This document shows, in pieces, positions 34,918-44,146 of a stretch of DNA of 44,147 bases. This DNA comes from an uncultured Gammaproteobacteria bacterium. GTDB lineage: Bacteria; Pseudomonadota; Gammaproteobacteria; Steroidobacterales; Woeseiaceae. The DNA lies in contig CALBPI010000011.1 in assembly GCA_937899415.1 (NCBI GenBank), forward strand, positions 1 through 44,147, in the 5' to 3' direction. Within the stretch, counting starts at the first letter, position 1. Every line of letters begins with the position of its first letter. The translations under genes were made by a program, and so were the position numbers. Under the pieces are notes generated by a model that saw only the letters and a list, made by a program, of their open reading frames with translations, made no database searches and was not told the DNA's origin.

Positions 34918-36807
34918 ATGGCCGCAAGCGACACCTTCATCGACCGCCTTACGATGACCTCGATCGAATTCACGGGAGACTCGGCCGAGGAACGTGAGGC
35001 GATGCTCGAGGCGGCGGCACCCGCGCGTGTCATGCTGATCGTGCGCGATCGTGAGGCGCGGCACTGGGCGCCGCGCTGGTTCCGCAATGCGGGCCTCGAA
35101 GTGGTGTTGCCCGACGACCCGCGCCACGCCATAGCCGACGTGACCTCGGAGCAGCCCGACATCGTCGTCATCGATGCGGGCCTCAAGAACGCAAATGGCC
35201 AGCCTGTTTATGCCTCGCTCGCGGCTGATAACGCACCGCGCCCCATCGTATTTGCGTTGTGCAAAACACGACGGGAAACCCAGGCGGCGCTCAAGGCACG
35301 CAATATCGACGTGCTGCGCAAGCCCCACGACTGGGAAATGATCGCGCGTCGCGTGGCCCACACGGGCGACAAGATCGTGCTCCAGCGGCGGCTCGCATTC
35401 GCCGAAAAATCGTTGCGCGACGCACAGAAGTTTGCCGATGACGCGCGCATGCAGCTCAAGTCGCGCGACTCGTTTGAGCCCGTCACAGGTCTGCCCAACC
35501 GCGCCCGGTTCAAGGACGTCGCCAAGCGCAGCATGACCGCCGTCGAGCGCGACGACAACATGCTTGCGGTCGTCGTTGCGGGCTTTAGCCGGTTCCGGCT
35601 TGTGGTCGAAGCCATGGGCCAACAAGCAGCTGACCAAGTGCTGCTCGAGATTGGTGACAGCCTGTCGGCCTGCCTCAAGGAGGCCGCCGATACGCCTGTG
35701 CAGGCGCGCGGTCTGCGTACGTCCATGGTCGGCATCCTTGATCACGCGCGGTTCGGCATCATGCTGACCTGGTCGGGCGACGACGATGAGCTTGCGCGCT
35801 TCCAGCAACGCCTTATGCAAGCGCTGGCCCGACCGATTCAGGTCGGCGGTCAGACGGTCTACCTGTCCGCATGCCTCGGCATCGCGATGTACCCTGATGA
35901 CGCCGATAACGTCGACAGCCTGCTGCAACGTGCTGACAACGCCATGCGTGCCGCGCAGGGCCGTGGTGGTGGTGTGCGCTACCACTGCGCTGAAAGCGAC
36001 GCGGCGGCCGTACGCAAGCTTGAAATCGAGCACTTGCTGCACGAAGCGCTCGACGCCAACGAGCTGTCTCTGGCCTATCAGCCCGTGGTGGACATGCCGA
36101 GCGGCGACATCATCGCCGTCGAGGCGTTGCTGCGTTGGCACCGGCCCGACGGCACGAGTATCGCGCCCGATCAGTTCATCGGCATCGCTGAAGAATCTGG
36201 CCTGATCATCCGCGTGGGCGACTTTGTGCTTGACCAGGTCTGCCGCCAGTACAACCGCTGGCGCGTGGCCGGGCTCGACTGCCCCGTGCTCTGCATCAAT
36301 GTGGCGCGCGGCCAGATCACGGACCCCGAGTTTCCGGATCGCGTTGAGGCGATTCTCAAGGCGCACCAGGTGCCCGCGTCGATCATCGAGCTCGAGATCT
36401 CGGAACGTGGTGCCCTGCAGGGTGACTACGAAGTGATCAACCAGCTTGAACGGCTCAAGGCCATCGGCGTGCGGCTGTCCATCGATGACTTCGGCACGGG
36501 CGATTCGGCGATCAGCTACATTAAGGACCTGCCGGCCGACGTCATCAAGATCGATCGCGGCTACATTGCCGGCATGCTGGGTAACAGGAAGGACCTGGCT
36601 ATCACCTCGGCCATGGTCGCTCTGGGCCAGCGTCTCGATATGCTGGTCATCGCAGAGGGTGTCGAAACCGAGGCGCAGCGCGACGCGTTGATCGAGCTCG
36701 GCTGCCGGGCCTGTCAGGGCTTTTTCTACGCCCGTCCGACCACGCCGGCGGATTTCGCCGAGATGCTCGAATCGGGCCTCCCTGACCCCTCTGACGCGGA
36801 CGTTTAA
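34918..36807 (+). CDS. Receiver-like/GGDEF/EAL protein, predicted c-di-GMP phosphodiesterase
   Basis: The 629-aa protein has a receiver-like N-terminal domain (about 35-150, with Asp86 in VVIDAG and Lys135-Pro136), a short coiled coil and a degenerate GGDEF domain (DHARF at 275-279). Its EAL domain (about 365-615) looks intact: Glu402-Ala-Leu, Asn of INVA, Glu of EISE, Asp523-Asp524 (DDFGTG), Lys of VIKID, Glu580 (AEGVE) and Gln of CQGF. It probably hydrolyses cyclic-di-GMP to pGpG, with the dead GGDEF domain as an allosteric site. It follows the doubly degenerate protein after 3 bases, so the pair is cotranscribed and may form a complex. Confidence 0.9.
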   Translation: MAASDTFIDRLTMTSIEFTGDSAEEREAMLEAAAPARVMLIVRDREARHWAPRWFRNAGLEVVLPDDPRHAIADVTSEQPDIVVIDAGLKNANGQPVYASLAADNAPRPIVFALCKTRRETQAALKARNIDVLRKPHDWEMIARRVAHTGDKIVLQRRLAFAEKSLRDAQKFADDARMQLKSRDSFEPVTGLPNRARFKDVAKRSMTAVERDDNMLAVVVAGFSRFRLVVEAMGQQAADQVLLEIGDSLSACLKEAADTPVQARGLRTSMVGILDHARFGIMLTWSGDDDELARFQQRLMQALARPIQVGGQTVYLSACLGIAMYPDDADNVDSLLQRADNAMRAAQGRGGGVRYHCAESDAAAVRKLEIEHLLHEALDANELSLAYQPVVDMPSGDIIAVEALLRWHRPDGTSIAPDQFIGIAEESGLIIRVGDFVLDQVCRQYNRWRVAGLDCPVLCINVARGQITDPEFPDRVEAILKAHQVPASIIELEISERGALQGDYEVINQLERLKAIGVRLSIDDFGTGDSAISYIKDLPADVIKIDRGYIAGMLGNRKDLAITSAMVALGQRLDMLVIAEGVETEAQRDALIELGCRACQGFFYARPTTPADFAEMLESGLPDPSDADV

Positions 36808-36948
36808 CGACCACGTTATGAGAACGGCGTCACAGTTTTAGGTGGCGCGCCCCGGACCTCGTCAACGCCTCGAAGTCACTTCTCCTGCCTAATTGGCATA
36901 TAGCAATTGGGGCTGACCGGGATGGTCGGTACAACGGGAAGGGGATTC

Positions 36949-39900
36949 ATGAAGAGCACGAGACTATCTCTTGTCGGGATGTGTGTCGCGGGGCTACTAA
37001 TGGCCGCCAACGCGCTGCAGCCGGCGATGGCGAGTACGGCCAAGGCGGGCCTCTCGCACCCAATGTTGTTCCAGCACATCTCGAACGACCAAGGGCTCTC
37101 GCAAAGCAACGTCACGTCCATTCACCAGGATCGCGACGGCATGATGTGGTTCGGCACCGAGGACGGCCTGAACCGGTTTGATGGCTACACGTTTGAGCAG
37201 TTCAAGCGCGAACGCGGCAACCCGGACGCACTGCCCAACGATTTCATCTGGGATATCGTTGAAGACGCCAAGGGCGATCTCTGGCTTGCGACGAACGGCG
37301 GTGGCCTCGTACGCTACGACCGCGCCAACAACCGCTTCGTCAGCTTCCGCCACGACGCCAACGATCCCAGCAGCATTTCCGCCAACATCGTGCGCCGGCT
37401 TGCGTTCGATCCCCAGGGCAACCTCTGGGTGGCGACACGCGGTGGCGGCCTGGACCGCTTCGACACGACCAGCGAGACCTTCCGTCGCTACCGCCTGTCG
37501 GGTGACGCGCAGGCCGCAGATCAGCTCTTTGCCCTGCACGTCGACCGCGCTGGCCGCCTTTGGGTAGGTGGCGATCACGGTCTCACGCGCATCAACATCG
37601 AAACCGAACAGATGGTCTCTTACGCGCACAATGCGGAAGCGGCCGGCAGCCTGACACGCGGCAGCGTGCGGGCCATCCTCGAAGACCACCTGGGCAACCT
37701 CTGGGTCGGCACCTACGGCGGTGGCCTGAGCAAGCTTCCCGCGGGCGACGACCAGTTTGTCACGTTGCGCCATGACGCGGCAGAAGCCAACACGCTCACG
37801 GGCGACCGCATCCAGTCGCTCTTCGAGGACCAGTCACAGCGTATCTGGGTGGGCACGACGTCAGGTCTGAACCTGCTCAACCCCATCGACAACACGCTGG
37901 TGCGCTACACGAACATCCCGGCCGAAATAACCAGCCTGAGCGACAACAACATCACGACGATGTTTGAAGACCGCTCGGGCCTCATGTGGTTCGGCACCAA
38001 GACAAGTGGTATCAATACCTGGAACCCGCGCACCTGGGGCTTCGGCTTCGAACCCGCACACGAGATGACGGCCAGCGCCGAACGGGCACCGGTCGTCACG
38101 TCGTTTGTTGAAGACACTCGCGGTCGGCTTTGGGTCGGCACGTTTGGTGATGGCCTCAACGCACTCGATCGCGGCAACGACACGTTGACGCGTTACTTCA
38201 CGGGTGCAGATGGCGGCCAGGCAATCCCGGGCAACCACGTTATGAGCCTGCTGCGCGATCGCGAGGGTGCGGTCTGGGTCGGCACGCTGCGCAACGGCAT
38301 CACACGTATCGACGCCGATGCGCAGGTGATCGACTCGCTGCGCCACAACCCTGATGACGCCGGCAGCCTCGCGGCCAACGGCATCATGAGTCTTTATGAA
38401 GACCGCGCAGGCCGCGTCTGGGTCGGCACCTTTGGTGGCGGCGTCAGCCGCTACGACCGTCGCACGGGTCAGTTTACGAACTACGCCACGGGCGCCAGCG
38501 GCCTGGAAAGCAACCGCATCACGGCATTCGCCGAAGACCCGTCGGGTCGCATGTGGGTGGGCACCGATGCCGGTGGCTTGTCGCTCTACGACCCGGCCAC
38601 GGACAGCTTCCACACCTACCGCCATGATCCCGATGTTGTCGGCACGCTGGCTGATGATTCGGTCTACGACATCGCCGTTGACGCCGACGGCACCGTCTGG
38701 GTGGGCACGCGCGGTGGCGGTCTCGATCGCGTTATGGGCGAGACCCGCACGCTCGAAGCCATCACATTCGCGAACCTGTCCGAAGTGGACGGGCTCGGCA
38801 ATGACACGATCTACGGTGTTGAATTCGCGTCGGGCGGCTGGCTCTGGCTCAGCACGAACTACGGCATCACGCAGTACCACCCCGAGAGTGGCGAGATGCG
38901 CAAGCTGCACCGCCGCGACGGCCTGCAGGGTGAAGAGTTCAACTTCGGCGCGCATTATCGCAGCGAGTCGGGTGAGCTCTTCTTCGGTGGCACGAACGGC
39001 TACAACGCGTTCTTCCCCGAGCAGATCGCACGCAACAGCATCGCGCCCCTCATCGCGCTCACGGGCTTCTTCCACGGCAACGACCCCAAGAAGGAAAACG
39101 TACCGCTGGACGAGGACGGTAACGTCACGCTGGACTGGCGCAACAATGACGTCGGCTTTGAATTCGCCGCGCTCGATTTCACCTCGCCGCAGAACAACCT
39201 CTACCAGTTCAAGCTTGAAGGCTTCGACAAGGAGTGGATCGACCTCGGTAACCGCCGCCGTGTGACTTACACCGATCTCGCTGCGGGCCGCTACCTGCTG
39301 CGTGTCCGAGCCGCGAATGCCGACGGCGCCTGGAACGAGGCCGGCTTCACGGTACCGATCGCCGTGGCCGCCGCACCCTGGGCGACCTGGTGGGCCTACT
39401 TGGGTTACTTCCTGCTCGCGCTCAATATCGCGCTGGGCCTGTACTTCAGCCACCGCCGCCGCCTGGCACGTGAAGCTGCCTACAGCCGCCGGCTCGAGCA
39501 CGAAGTGCAGGCGCGCACCTCGAAGCTCGCGGACAACAACAAAGAGCTGCATGTCCTCAACAGGAAGCTGCAGGAGTCGAGCCTGAGCGACCCGCTTACG
39601 GGTCTGCGCAACCGCCGCTTCGTCTTCGAAGAAGTGTCGCGTGACCTCGAGGTCATCCAGCGCCGCTTCGAGAACGACCGTAACGGCGTCGACACCGAAG
39701 ACGCGGCTGACCTCGTGTTTATGATGATCGACCTGGATCACTTCAAGCCGATCAACGACACCTACGGCCACGCCGCGGGCGACAAGATGCTGCTCGAGCT
39801 GCGCGACCTGCTGCTCGACACCTGCCGTCGCTCGGACTTCGTCGTGCGCTGGGGTGGCGACGAGTTCGTTGTCATCGCCAAGCAGTCGCGCCCCGAGGAG

Positions 39901-40272
39901 GCCACAGCACTCGCCGAGCGGATTCGCTCGCGGATCGAGAGCCGCGCGTTCGACATCGGTGATGGCCAGACGGCGCGTACGACCTGCTCGGTCGGCTTCG
40001 TCGCCTACCCGATGTTCGAAGGTCAGGCTGAAGACGCCAACCTCGACAACGTGCTCAACATCGCTGATTCGCTCATGTACGAAGCGAAGAAGCAACGTAA
40101 CTCTTGGGTCGGCATGCTGGCCCCGGATGAGGCGGTGACGAGCGCCAACTTTGATCATGACTCGATCGAGTCCACCTCGATCCTGTTCCGCGCACGTCGT
40201 GCGCACAACCTGTCCAGGTATAACCCGGACGCAACACCTTCGCGGGCACCTCGCCTGCAGGTCGTTCGATAA
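36949..40272 (+). CDS. Propeller-sensor membrane diguanylate cyclase
   Basis: The 1107-aa protein has a signal peptide (to about 29) and a long periplasmic region of repeated two-component-regulator propeller blades (about 35-690; repeats of the type LWVGTxGGGLxRYD). A Y_Y_Y domain (about 715-795), one membrane helix (about 812-832) and a coiled coil follow. The C-terminal GGDEF domain (about 870-1030) has an intact GGDEF (969-973) and an inhibitory I-site RxxD (Arg960-Asp963). It should make cyclic-di-GMP in response to a periplasmic ligand, with feedback inhibition. A GGGGA ribosome site fixes ATG 36949; a TTG at 36907 is rejected because the signal peptide begins at the ATG. Confidence 0.93.
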   Translation: MKSTRLSLVGMCVAGLLMAANALQPAMASTAKAGLSHPMLFQHISNDQGLSQSNVTSIHQDRDGMMWFGTEDGLNRFDGYTFEQFKRERGNPDALPNDFIWDIVEDAKGDLWLATNGGGLVRYDRANNRFVSFRHDANDPSSISANIVRRLAFDPQGNLWVATRGGGLDRFDTTSETFRRYRLSGDAQAADQLFALHVDRAGRLWVGGDHGLTRINIETEQMVSYAHNAEAAGSLTRGSVRAILEDHLGNLWVGTYGGGLSKLPAGDDQFVTLRHDAAEANTLTGDRIQSLFEDQSQRIWVGTTSGLNLLNPIDNTLVRYTNIPAEITSLSDNNITTMFEDRSGLMWFGTKTSGINTWNPRTWGFGFEPAHEMTASAERAPVVTSFVEDTRGRLWVGTFGDGLNALDRGNDTLTRYFTGADGGQAIPGNHVMSLLRDREGAVWVGTLRNGITRIDADAQVIDSLRHNPDDAGSLAANGIMSLYEDRAGRVWVGTFGGGVSRYDRRTGQFTNYATGASGLESNRITAFAEDPSGRMWVGTDAGGLSLYDPATDSFHTYRHDPDVVGTLADDSVYDIAVDADGTVWVGTRGGGLDRVMGETRTLEAITFANLSEVDGLGNDTIYGVEFASGGWLWLSTNYGITQYHPESGEMRKLHRRDGLQGEEFNFGAHYRSESGELFFGGTNGYNAFFPEQIARNSIAPLIALTGFFHGNDPKKENVPLDEDGNVTLDWRNNDVGFEFAALDFTSPQNNLYQFKLEGFDKEWIDLGNRRRVTYTDLAAGRYLLRVRAANADGAWNEAGFTVPIAVAAAPWATWWAYLGYFLLALNIALGLYFSHRRRLAREAAYSRRLEHEVQARTSKLADNNKELHVLNRKLQESSLSDPLTGLRNRRFVFEEVSRDLEVIQRRFENDRNGVDTEDAADLVFMMIDLDHFKPINDTYGHAAGDKMLLELRDLLLDTCRRSDFVVRWGGDEFVVIAKQSRPEEATALAERIRSRIESRAFDIGDGQTARTTCSVGFVAYPMFEGQAEDANLDNVLNIADSLMYEAKKQRNSWVGMLAPDEAVTSANFDHDSIESTSILFRARRAHNLSRYNPDATPSRAPRLQVVR

Positions 40273-40284
40273 GGGGGCCGGGTC

Positions 40285-42300
40285 ATGGAGATTGCTAATC
40301 AAAAAACGCTCTTGGCACTCGGTGTAGCGATTGTGCTGGGAATCATCACCACAGTTTCCGCGCCGACGACAGAACGTTCGACGGTGACTGCTGGCCAGAC
40401 GGACGATTCGCGAGATGAGACCGTTCTGCCGATCGTGGCAAACGAATCGCATGGGAGATCGACGTCGCTGTCTATCAGCGTCGAGCACGACACGGTTGCG
40501 TACGTGTCAGCGCTCGAGCGTGAGCACGACGCTGCAGCAGCGTTGGTCGCCGAAAGGCTCGCGGCGGAGCGTTCATCGCGCGATAAACGTAGCGAGCACG
40601 CTGAGCGAGACGCTCAGGTCGACCCCACATCAAAGATGAGCGGTCGCCTGGCAGCACTCGCAGCCGCAGGTGGCAATACGCCAGTTGAGGTCGTCGTCAG
40701 CTACGCCGATCACCCGGAATTGTTCGATGACGCGCGCGTCGCCGAGCTTGGCGGTGAGATCCTGCGCAGCTACAACAATCTGGATGTGCGTGCCATTCGC
40801 CTGCCCGCCGGCAGCCTCAATGAGCTCGCGCTTGAAATCCGCGTTGATCGTCTGTCGCTCGACGCTCCGGTGAGGTCTGTATCCGAGTCCGCACGCATTG
40901 CCGCCAACGTGCCCGAGGGCGCGCAGGCCAATGCCGTCTGGGAAGGCGCAGGTGTCGGTGTTGCGATCATCGATTCAGGCGTTGCCACACACAGCGTGCT
41001 GGCGGATACCGCGGTGCAGTTCGACTTCACGAACGGCCAGAATCCTGTTCCGGTGGTGCTCAATGGCGTCGTTGTCGTGCCAAACAGCGTGCCGCGCGCC
41101 GATCAATTCGGTCACGGCACGCACGTTGCGGGCATTGTTGCGGGCGCTGGCACGGACAGCGCCGGCGAATTTCAAGGCACGTCGACGCAGGCCCCGCTGC
41201 TCGCGATGCAGGTACTCGATGAAAAGGGTGCGGGCAGCATGTCTGATGTCATGGCGGCACTCGACTGGCTCGTGAGTTACGGCCACTACTACAACATTCG
41301 CGTTGTGAACCTGTCTCTGGGCAAAACGGTCAGTGAGTCCAATGCCACCGACCCGCTCGTACTGGCTGCCGAAGCGCTTTGGGACTCCGGCGTTGTGGTC
41401 CTTGCCGCTGCTGGCAACGATGGCCACAACGGAAATTTCACGATCAACAGCCCCGGCAATTCGCGCAAGATCATTACCGTCGGCTCGCTTACGGACGGCG
41501 GTACGGGCAGCGACCTCAACGATGACTACGTCTCGACGTTCTCCTCGCGCGGTCCGACGGTCGGCGACCTGGTGCTTAAGCCTGATCTCGTGGCGCCCGG
41601 CAATAAGATCGTCGCAGCGATTCCCGGTGATTCCGTGCTGAAGAACCTGCTGCCGCAGCGCAATGGTGTCTGCAGCATGGCCACCTGCTCGGGCCTGTAC
41701 CTGGAACTCTCAGGCACGAGCATGGCAACCCCGATGGTCGCCGCAGCCGCAGCACGCATGCTGGCCAAGGACCCGACGTTGAGCCCCGACACGGTCAAGG
41801 CCCGCCTCATGCGCTCGGCGCGCAAGGTCGACGGGGAGCCGACGTCGTATGGCGCTGGTGTACTGGATGTGGAGGCCGCGTTGAATGAAACGGGATCTGT
41901 GCCAGGCCTCGCGCTCTCGCCCGTCATGATCCGCGATGAAGCCAGTAACGGCATCCTTGTGGAAGACACGGGCGGCCTGTGGGGCGACTCACAGTGGGCC
42001 GCCGGCTACCTGTACCACTCGGGTTTCAACTGGTCGCAGGCTGATAGTTCGACCACGGACAACGCGCTGAGCGGGATTTCGTCGACGGGCTTCCTCTGGT
42101 CCGACGAAGTGGGCGCCAACGGCTTCCTCTGGTCGGATGAAGGCGTCTGGGCCAACGGTTTCCTCTGGTCCGACGAGGGTACCGGCGAGAACGTCTGGGC
42201 CCGCGGTTTCCTCTGGTCCGATGAGGCCGGTGGTACGGGCGCACGCAGCCTGCTCGACACTGACTGGGAGTCTTACGGTTCGCTCTCCGACGATCCGTAA
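40285..42300 (+). CDS. Subtilisin-like S8 serine protease with C-terminal repeat
   Basis: The 671-aa protein has an N-terminal hydrophobic segment (about 8-26) that may be a signal peptide or anchor, a propeptide-like region (about 115-200) and an S8 catalytic domain (about 210-535). The triad is Asp230 (IIDSGV), His277 (GHGTHVAG) and Ser479 (GTSMATP). A Ser-rich, Trp-rich tail (about 560-671) carries four FLWSDE repeats. It is probably exported. It starts 12 bases after the diguanylate cyclase stop and ends at a strong terminator, so the two are probably cotranscribed, suggesting that cyclic-di-GMP signalling and surface proteolysis are linked. Confidence 0.92.
   Translation: MEIANQKTLLALGVAIVLGIITTVSAPTTERSTVTAGQTDDSRDETVLPIVANESHGRSTSLSISVEHDTVAYVSALEREHDAAAALVAERLAAERSSRDKRSEHAERDAQVDPTSKMSGRLAALAAAGGNTPVEVVVSYADHPELFDDARVAELGGEILRSYNNLDVRAIRLPAGSLNELALEIRVDRLSLDAPVRSVSESARIAANVPEGAQANAVWEGAGVGVAIIDSGVATHSVLADTAVQFDFTNGQNPVPVVLNGVVVVPNSVPRADQFGHGTHVAGIVAGAGTDSAGEFQGTSTQAPLLAMQVLDEKGAGSMSDVMAALDWLVSYGHYYNIRVVNLSLGKTVSESNATDPLVLAAEALWDSGVVVLAAAGNDGHNGNFTINSPGNSRKIITVGSLTDGGTGSDLNDDYVSTFSSRGPTVGDLVLKPDLVAPGNKIVAAIPGDSVLKNLLPQRNGVCSMATCSGLYLELSGTSMATPMVAAAAARMLAKDPTLSPDTVKARLMRSARKVDGEPTSYGAGVLDVEAALNETGSVPGLALSPVMIRDEASNGILVEDTGGLWGDSQWAAGYLYHSGFNWSQADSSTTDNALSGISSTGFLWSDEVGANGFLWSDEGVWANGFLWSDEGTGENVWARGFLWSDEAGGTGARSLLDTDWESYGSLSDDP
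42091..42225 (+). repeat. FLWSDE coding repeat in S8 protease tail
   Basis: Four near-identical copies encode FLWSDE at residues 603-608, 614-619, 626-631 and 642-647. They share the nucleotide core TTCCTCTGGTC and differ mostly at third codon positions. Spacers of 5, 6 and 10 residues contain Gly, Ala, Asn and Trp. The unequal spacers point to duplication followed by drift. Confidence 0.9.
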
Positions 42301-42319
42301 GCAGAGATAAGAAGAAACG

Positions 42320-42356
42320 AAAAGGCCCCGCAGGCGTATGCCCGCGGGGCCTTTTT
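42320..42356. terminator. Strong bidirectional rho-independent terminator
   Basis: AAAAGGCCCCGC and GCGGGGCCTTTT form a 12-bp stem with a 12-base loop. T-runs occur on both strands, so it can end the protease transcript (plus) and the ppa transcript (minus). Confidence 0.95.
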
Positions 42357-42374
42357 CATGGTGTCGCTTTGGGC

Positions 42375-43004
42375 TCAGTCGGCGGCGCGCTTGGCCTCGC
42401 CGAAGTGATCGGCATAGTCGGCGATGGACGCCTCGATAACCTTGAGCGCGTGATCGCGGCCGTAGGGCTCGACGCCTGTCACGGGCTGCGTCTGGCCCGG
42501 CTTCATCTTGTAGGTCAGAAAGTAGTGGCGGATCCGTTCAATCGTGATCGTCGGCAGGTCGTGGATGTCGCGAATGTGGCCGTGCACGAAATCGCCGTCG
42601 AGGATCGCGACGATTTTGTCATCCGCCTCGCCGCCGTCGACCATTTGCAGGCCGCCCACGACCCAGGCATTGAGTGTGATCTCCGCGCGGTTGATCGGGC
42701 GTTCACTGACGACGCAGATGTCGATCGGGTCGCCGTCGCCGCGCGTGGAGCGCGGGCTCAGGGCCGACACACGTTCGGCGCAGTAAGTCTGCGGAATAAA
42801 GCCATAAAGGCAGGGCATCTGTGCCGTCGTACGCTGCGGACGGTCGACATGGATAAAGCCCGTCGACTTATCGATCTCGTACTTCACGTGGTCGAACGGC
42901 GTCATCTCGACGAACACATTGACGTGCTCGGGGGCGTGTTCGCCTGGTGACAGACCATGCCACGGGTGCGGACGGTGAAATGCATAGCCAGCCTTTTCGG
43001 TCAC
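42375..43004 (-). CDS. ppa: Inorganic pyrophosphatase (family I)
   Basis: This cytoplasmic Mg-dependent enzyme hydrolyses pyrophosphate to phosphate. The 209-aa protein carries the family I signature GDGDPIDI, with Asp90, Asp92 and Asp95, the upstream YEIDKSTGFIHVDR, and YGFIPQTY. It is slightly longer than the approximately 175-aa E. coli enzyme. The GTG start at 43004 overlaps the stop of the upstream ATP sulfurylase-APS kinase gene by 4 bases (GTGA), so it is translationally coupled to an enzyme that produces pyrophosphate. This suggests that removal of pyrophosphate is organised to pull sulfate activation forward. Confidence 0.95.
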   Translation of the reverse strand: MTEKAGYAFHRPHPWHGLSPGEHAPEHVNVFVEMTPFDHVKYEIDKSTGFIHVDRPQRTTAQMPCLYGFIPQTYCAERVSALSPRSTRGDGDPIDICVVSERPINRAEITLNAWVVGGLQMVDGGEADDKIVAILDGDFVHGHIRDIHDLPTITIERIRHYFLTYKMKPGQTQPVTGVEPYGRDHALKVIEASIADYADHFGEAKRAAD

Positions 43005-44146
43005 TTGATATATCCCAGCTTTTCGCGCGTGATGAGCACGCGATGGGCCGCGAGGTCCGGCGTGAGCTTGGCCGTATCAATGGCGAGCTCAGGCGTCTCC
43101 GGCGCCTCGTAGGGGTCATCAATGCCCGTGAAGCCCTTGATGATACCCGCACGGGCTTTGGCATACAGGCCCTTGCGGTCGCGTGCCTCACAGACTTCGA
43201 TGGGCGTGGCCACATGGATTTCTATGAAGCCGCCCACGGGCGAGATGACCTCGCGCACTTGTTTACGCGTCTGGGCGTAGGGTGCGATGGGCGCACAAAT
43301 GGCGATGCCGCCGTTCTTCGTGATCTCGCTGGCCACGAAGCCGATGCGCTGGATGTTGAGGTCGCGGTGTTCCTTGGAAAAGCCGAGCTCGCTCGAGAGG
43401 TTCTTGCGCACGATGTCGCCGTCGAGCAGCGTCACGGGTCGTGAGCCGTCTTCGAGCAGCTTGGTCATGAGGGCGTTGGCCACCGTCGATTTGCCCGAGC
43501 CCGAGAGCCCCGTGAAGAACACGGTAAAGCCCTGCTTGTTCCTGGGCGGGTAGGCCAGGCGCAACTCCTCGACCACCTTGGGGTAGGAGAACCAGTCGGG
43601 GATGTCGAGACCCTCGGCGAGCCGGCGACGGAACTCCGTGCCCGACAGCGTGAGCACGGTGTCGGACGGGTCGGTCGCGTCAGCGGGCACGTACTCAGCC
43701 TTGTTCTCCACGTAGACCATCATCTTGAAGGGCACCATCGTGATGTCCATCTCGGCCTCGTGTTCGCGGTAGAGCTCCTGCGCGTCGTAGGGACCGTAGA
43801 ACGGGTTGCCGTCTTTATCGTTGCCTGGGCCGGCGTGGTCTCGGCCGACGATGAAGTGCGTGCAACCGTAGTTCTTGCGGATGAGCGCGTGCCAGATGGC
43901 CTCGCGTGGGCCGGCCATGCGCATGGCCAGATTGAGCAGGCTCAGCGTCGTGGTCTGGTCGGGGTATTGCTCGAGCACGTGCTCGTAGCAGCGCACGCGC
44001 GTGAAGTGGTCGATGTCGCCAGGCTTGGTCATGCCCACGACGGGCTGGATGAGCAGGTTGGCGTCGACCTCGGCCGCGGCGCGGAATGTGATTTCCTGGT
44101 GCGCGCGGTGCAGCGGGTTGCGGGTCTGGAAGGCCACGACTTTGCG
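43001..44146 (-). CDS. Bifunctional ATP sulfurylase/APS kinase (partial, 5' end outside)
   Basis: The visible part continues past the right edge; the GTG at 44137 is internal, since RKVVAFQTRNPLHRAH reads through it. The N-terminal part is a homo-oligomeric-type ATP sulfurylase (QTRNPLHRAH and GRDHAGPG active-site motifs), which makes adenosine 5'-phosphosulfate and pyrophosphate from ATP and sulfate. The last 170 or so residues are an APS kinase (P-loop GLSGSGKST, then DGDIVRKNLSSELGFS), which makes PAPS. This sulfurylase-then-kinase order is known from some bacteria and fungi and is the reverse of the animal fusion. The kinase P-loop is intact, so both activities are expected. It is coupled to ppa. 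Confidence 0.95.
   Translation of the reverse strand, partial: RKVVAFQTRNPLHRAHQEITFRAAAEVDANLLIQPVVGMTKPGDIDHFTRVRCYEHVLEQYPDQTTTLSLLNLAMRMAGPREAIWHALIRKNYGCTHFIVGRDHAGPGNDKDGNPFYGPYDAQELYREHEAEMDITMVPFKMMVYVENKAEYVPADATDPSDTVLTLSGTEFRRRLAEGLDIPDWFSYPKVVEELRLAYPPRNKQGFTVFFTGLSGSGKSTVANALMTKLLEDGSRPVTLLDGDIVRKNLSSELGFSKEHRDLNIQRIGFVASEITKNGGIAICAPIAPYAQTRKQVREVISPVGGFIEIHVATPIEVCEARDRKGLYAKARAGIIKGFTGIDDPYEAPETPELAIDTAKLTPDLAAHRVLITREKLGYIK

Noticed and set aside
34888-36366. A 492-codon minus-strand open frame opposite the GGDEF-EAL gene
   Set aside because: It is antisense to intact EAL motifs on the plus strand and its composition is typical of a shadow frame.
34918-36807. Identity as a FimX-type protein
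   Set aside because: FimX also has a receiver and degenerate GGDEF, but it contains a PAS domain and a degenerate EAL. Here there is no PAS and the EAL residues are intact.
36880-36915. AATTG/CAATT inverted repeat before the propeller cyclase gene as an operator
   Set aside because: The arms are only 5 bases with an 8-base spacer; this is too weak to separate from chance without comparative data.
37861-40488. An 875-codon open frame on the minus strand opposite the propeller cyclase gene
   Set aside because: It is antisense to a clearly functional gene; the repeated propeller blades and GC-rich codon use keep the opposite frame open. It has no family features, start signal or promoter.
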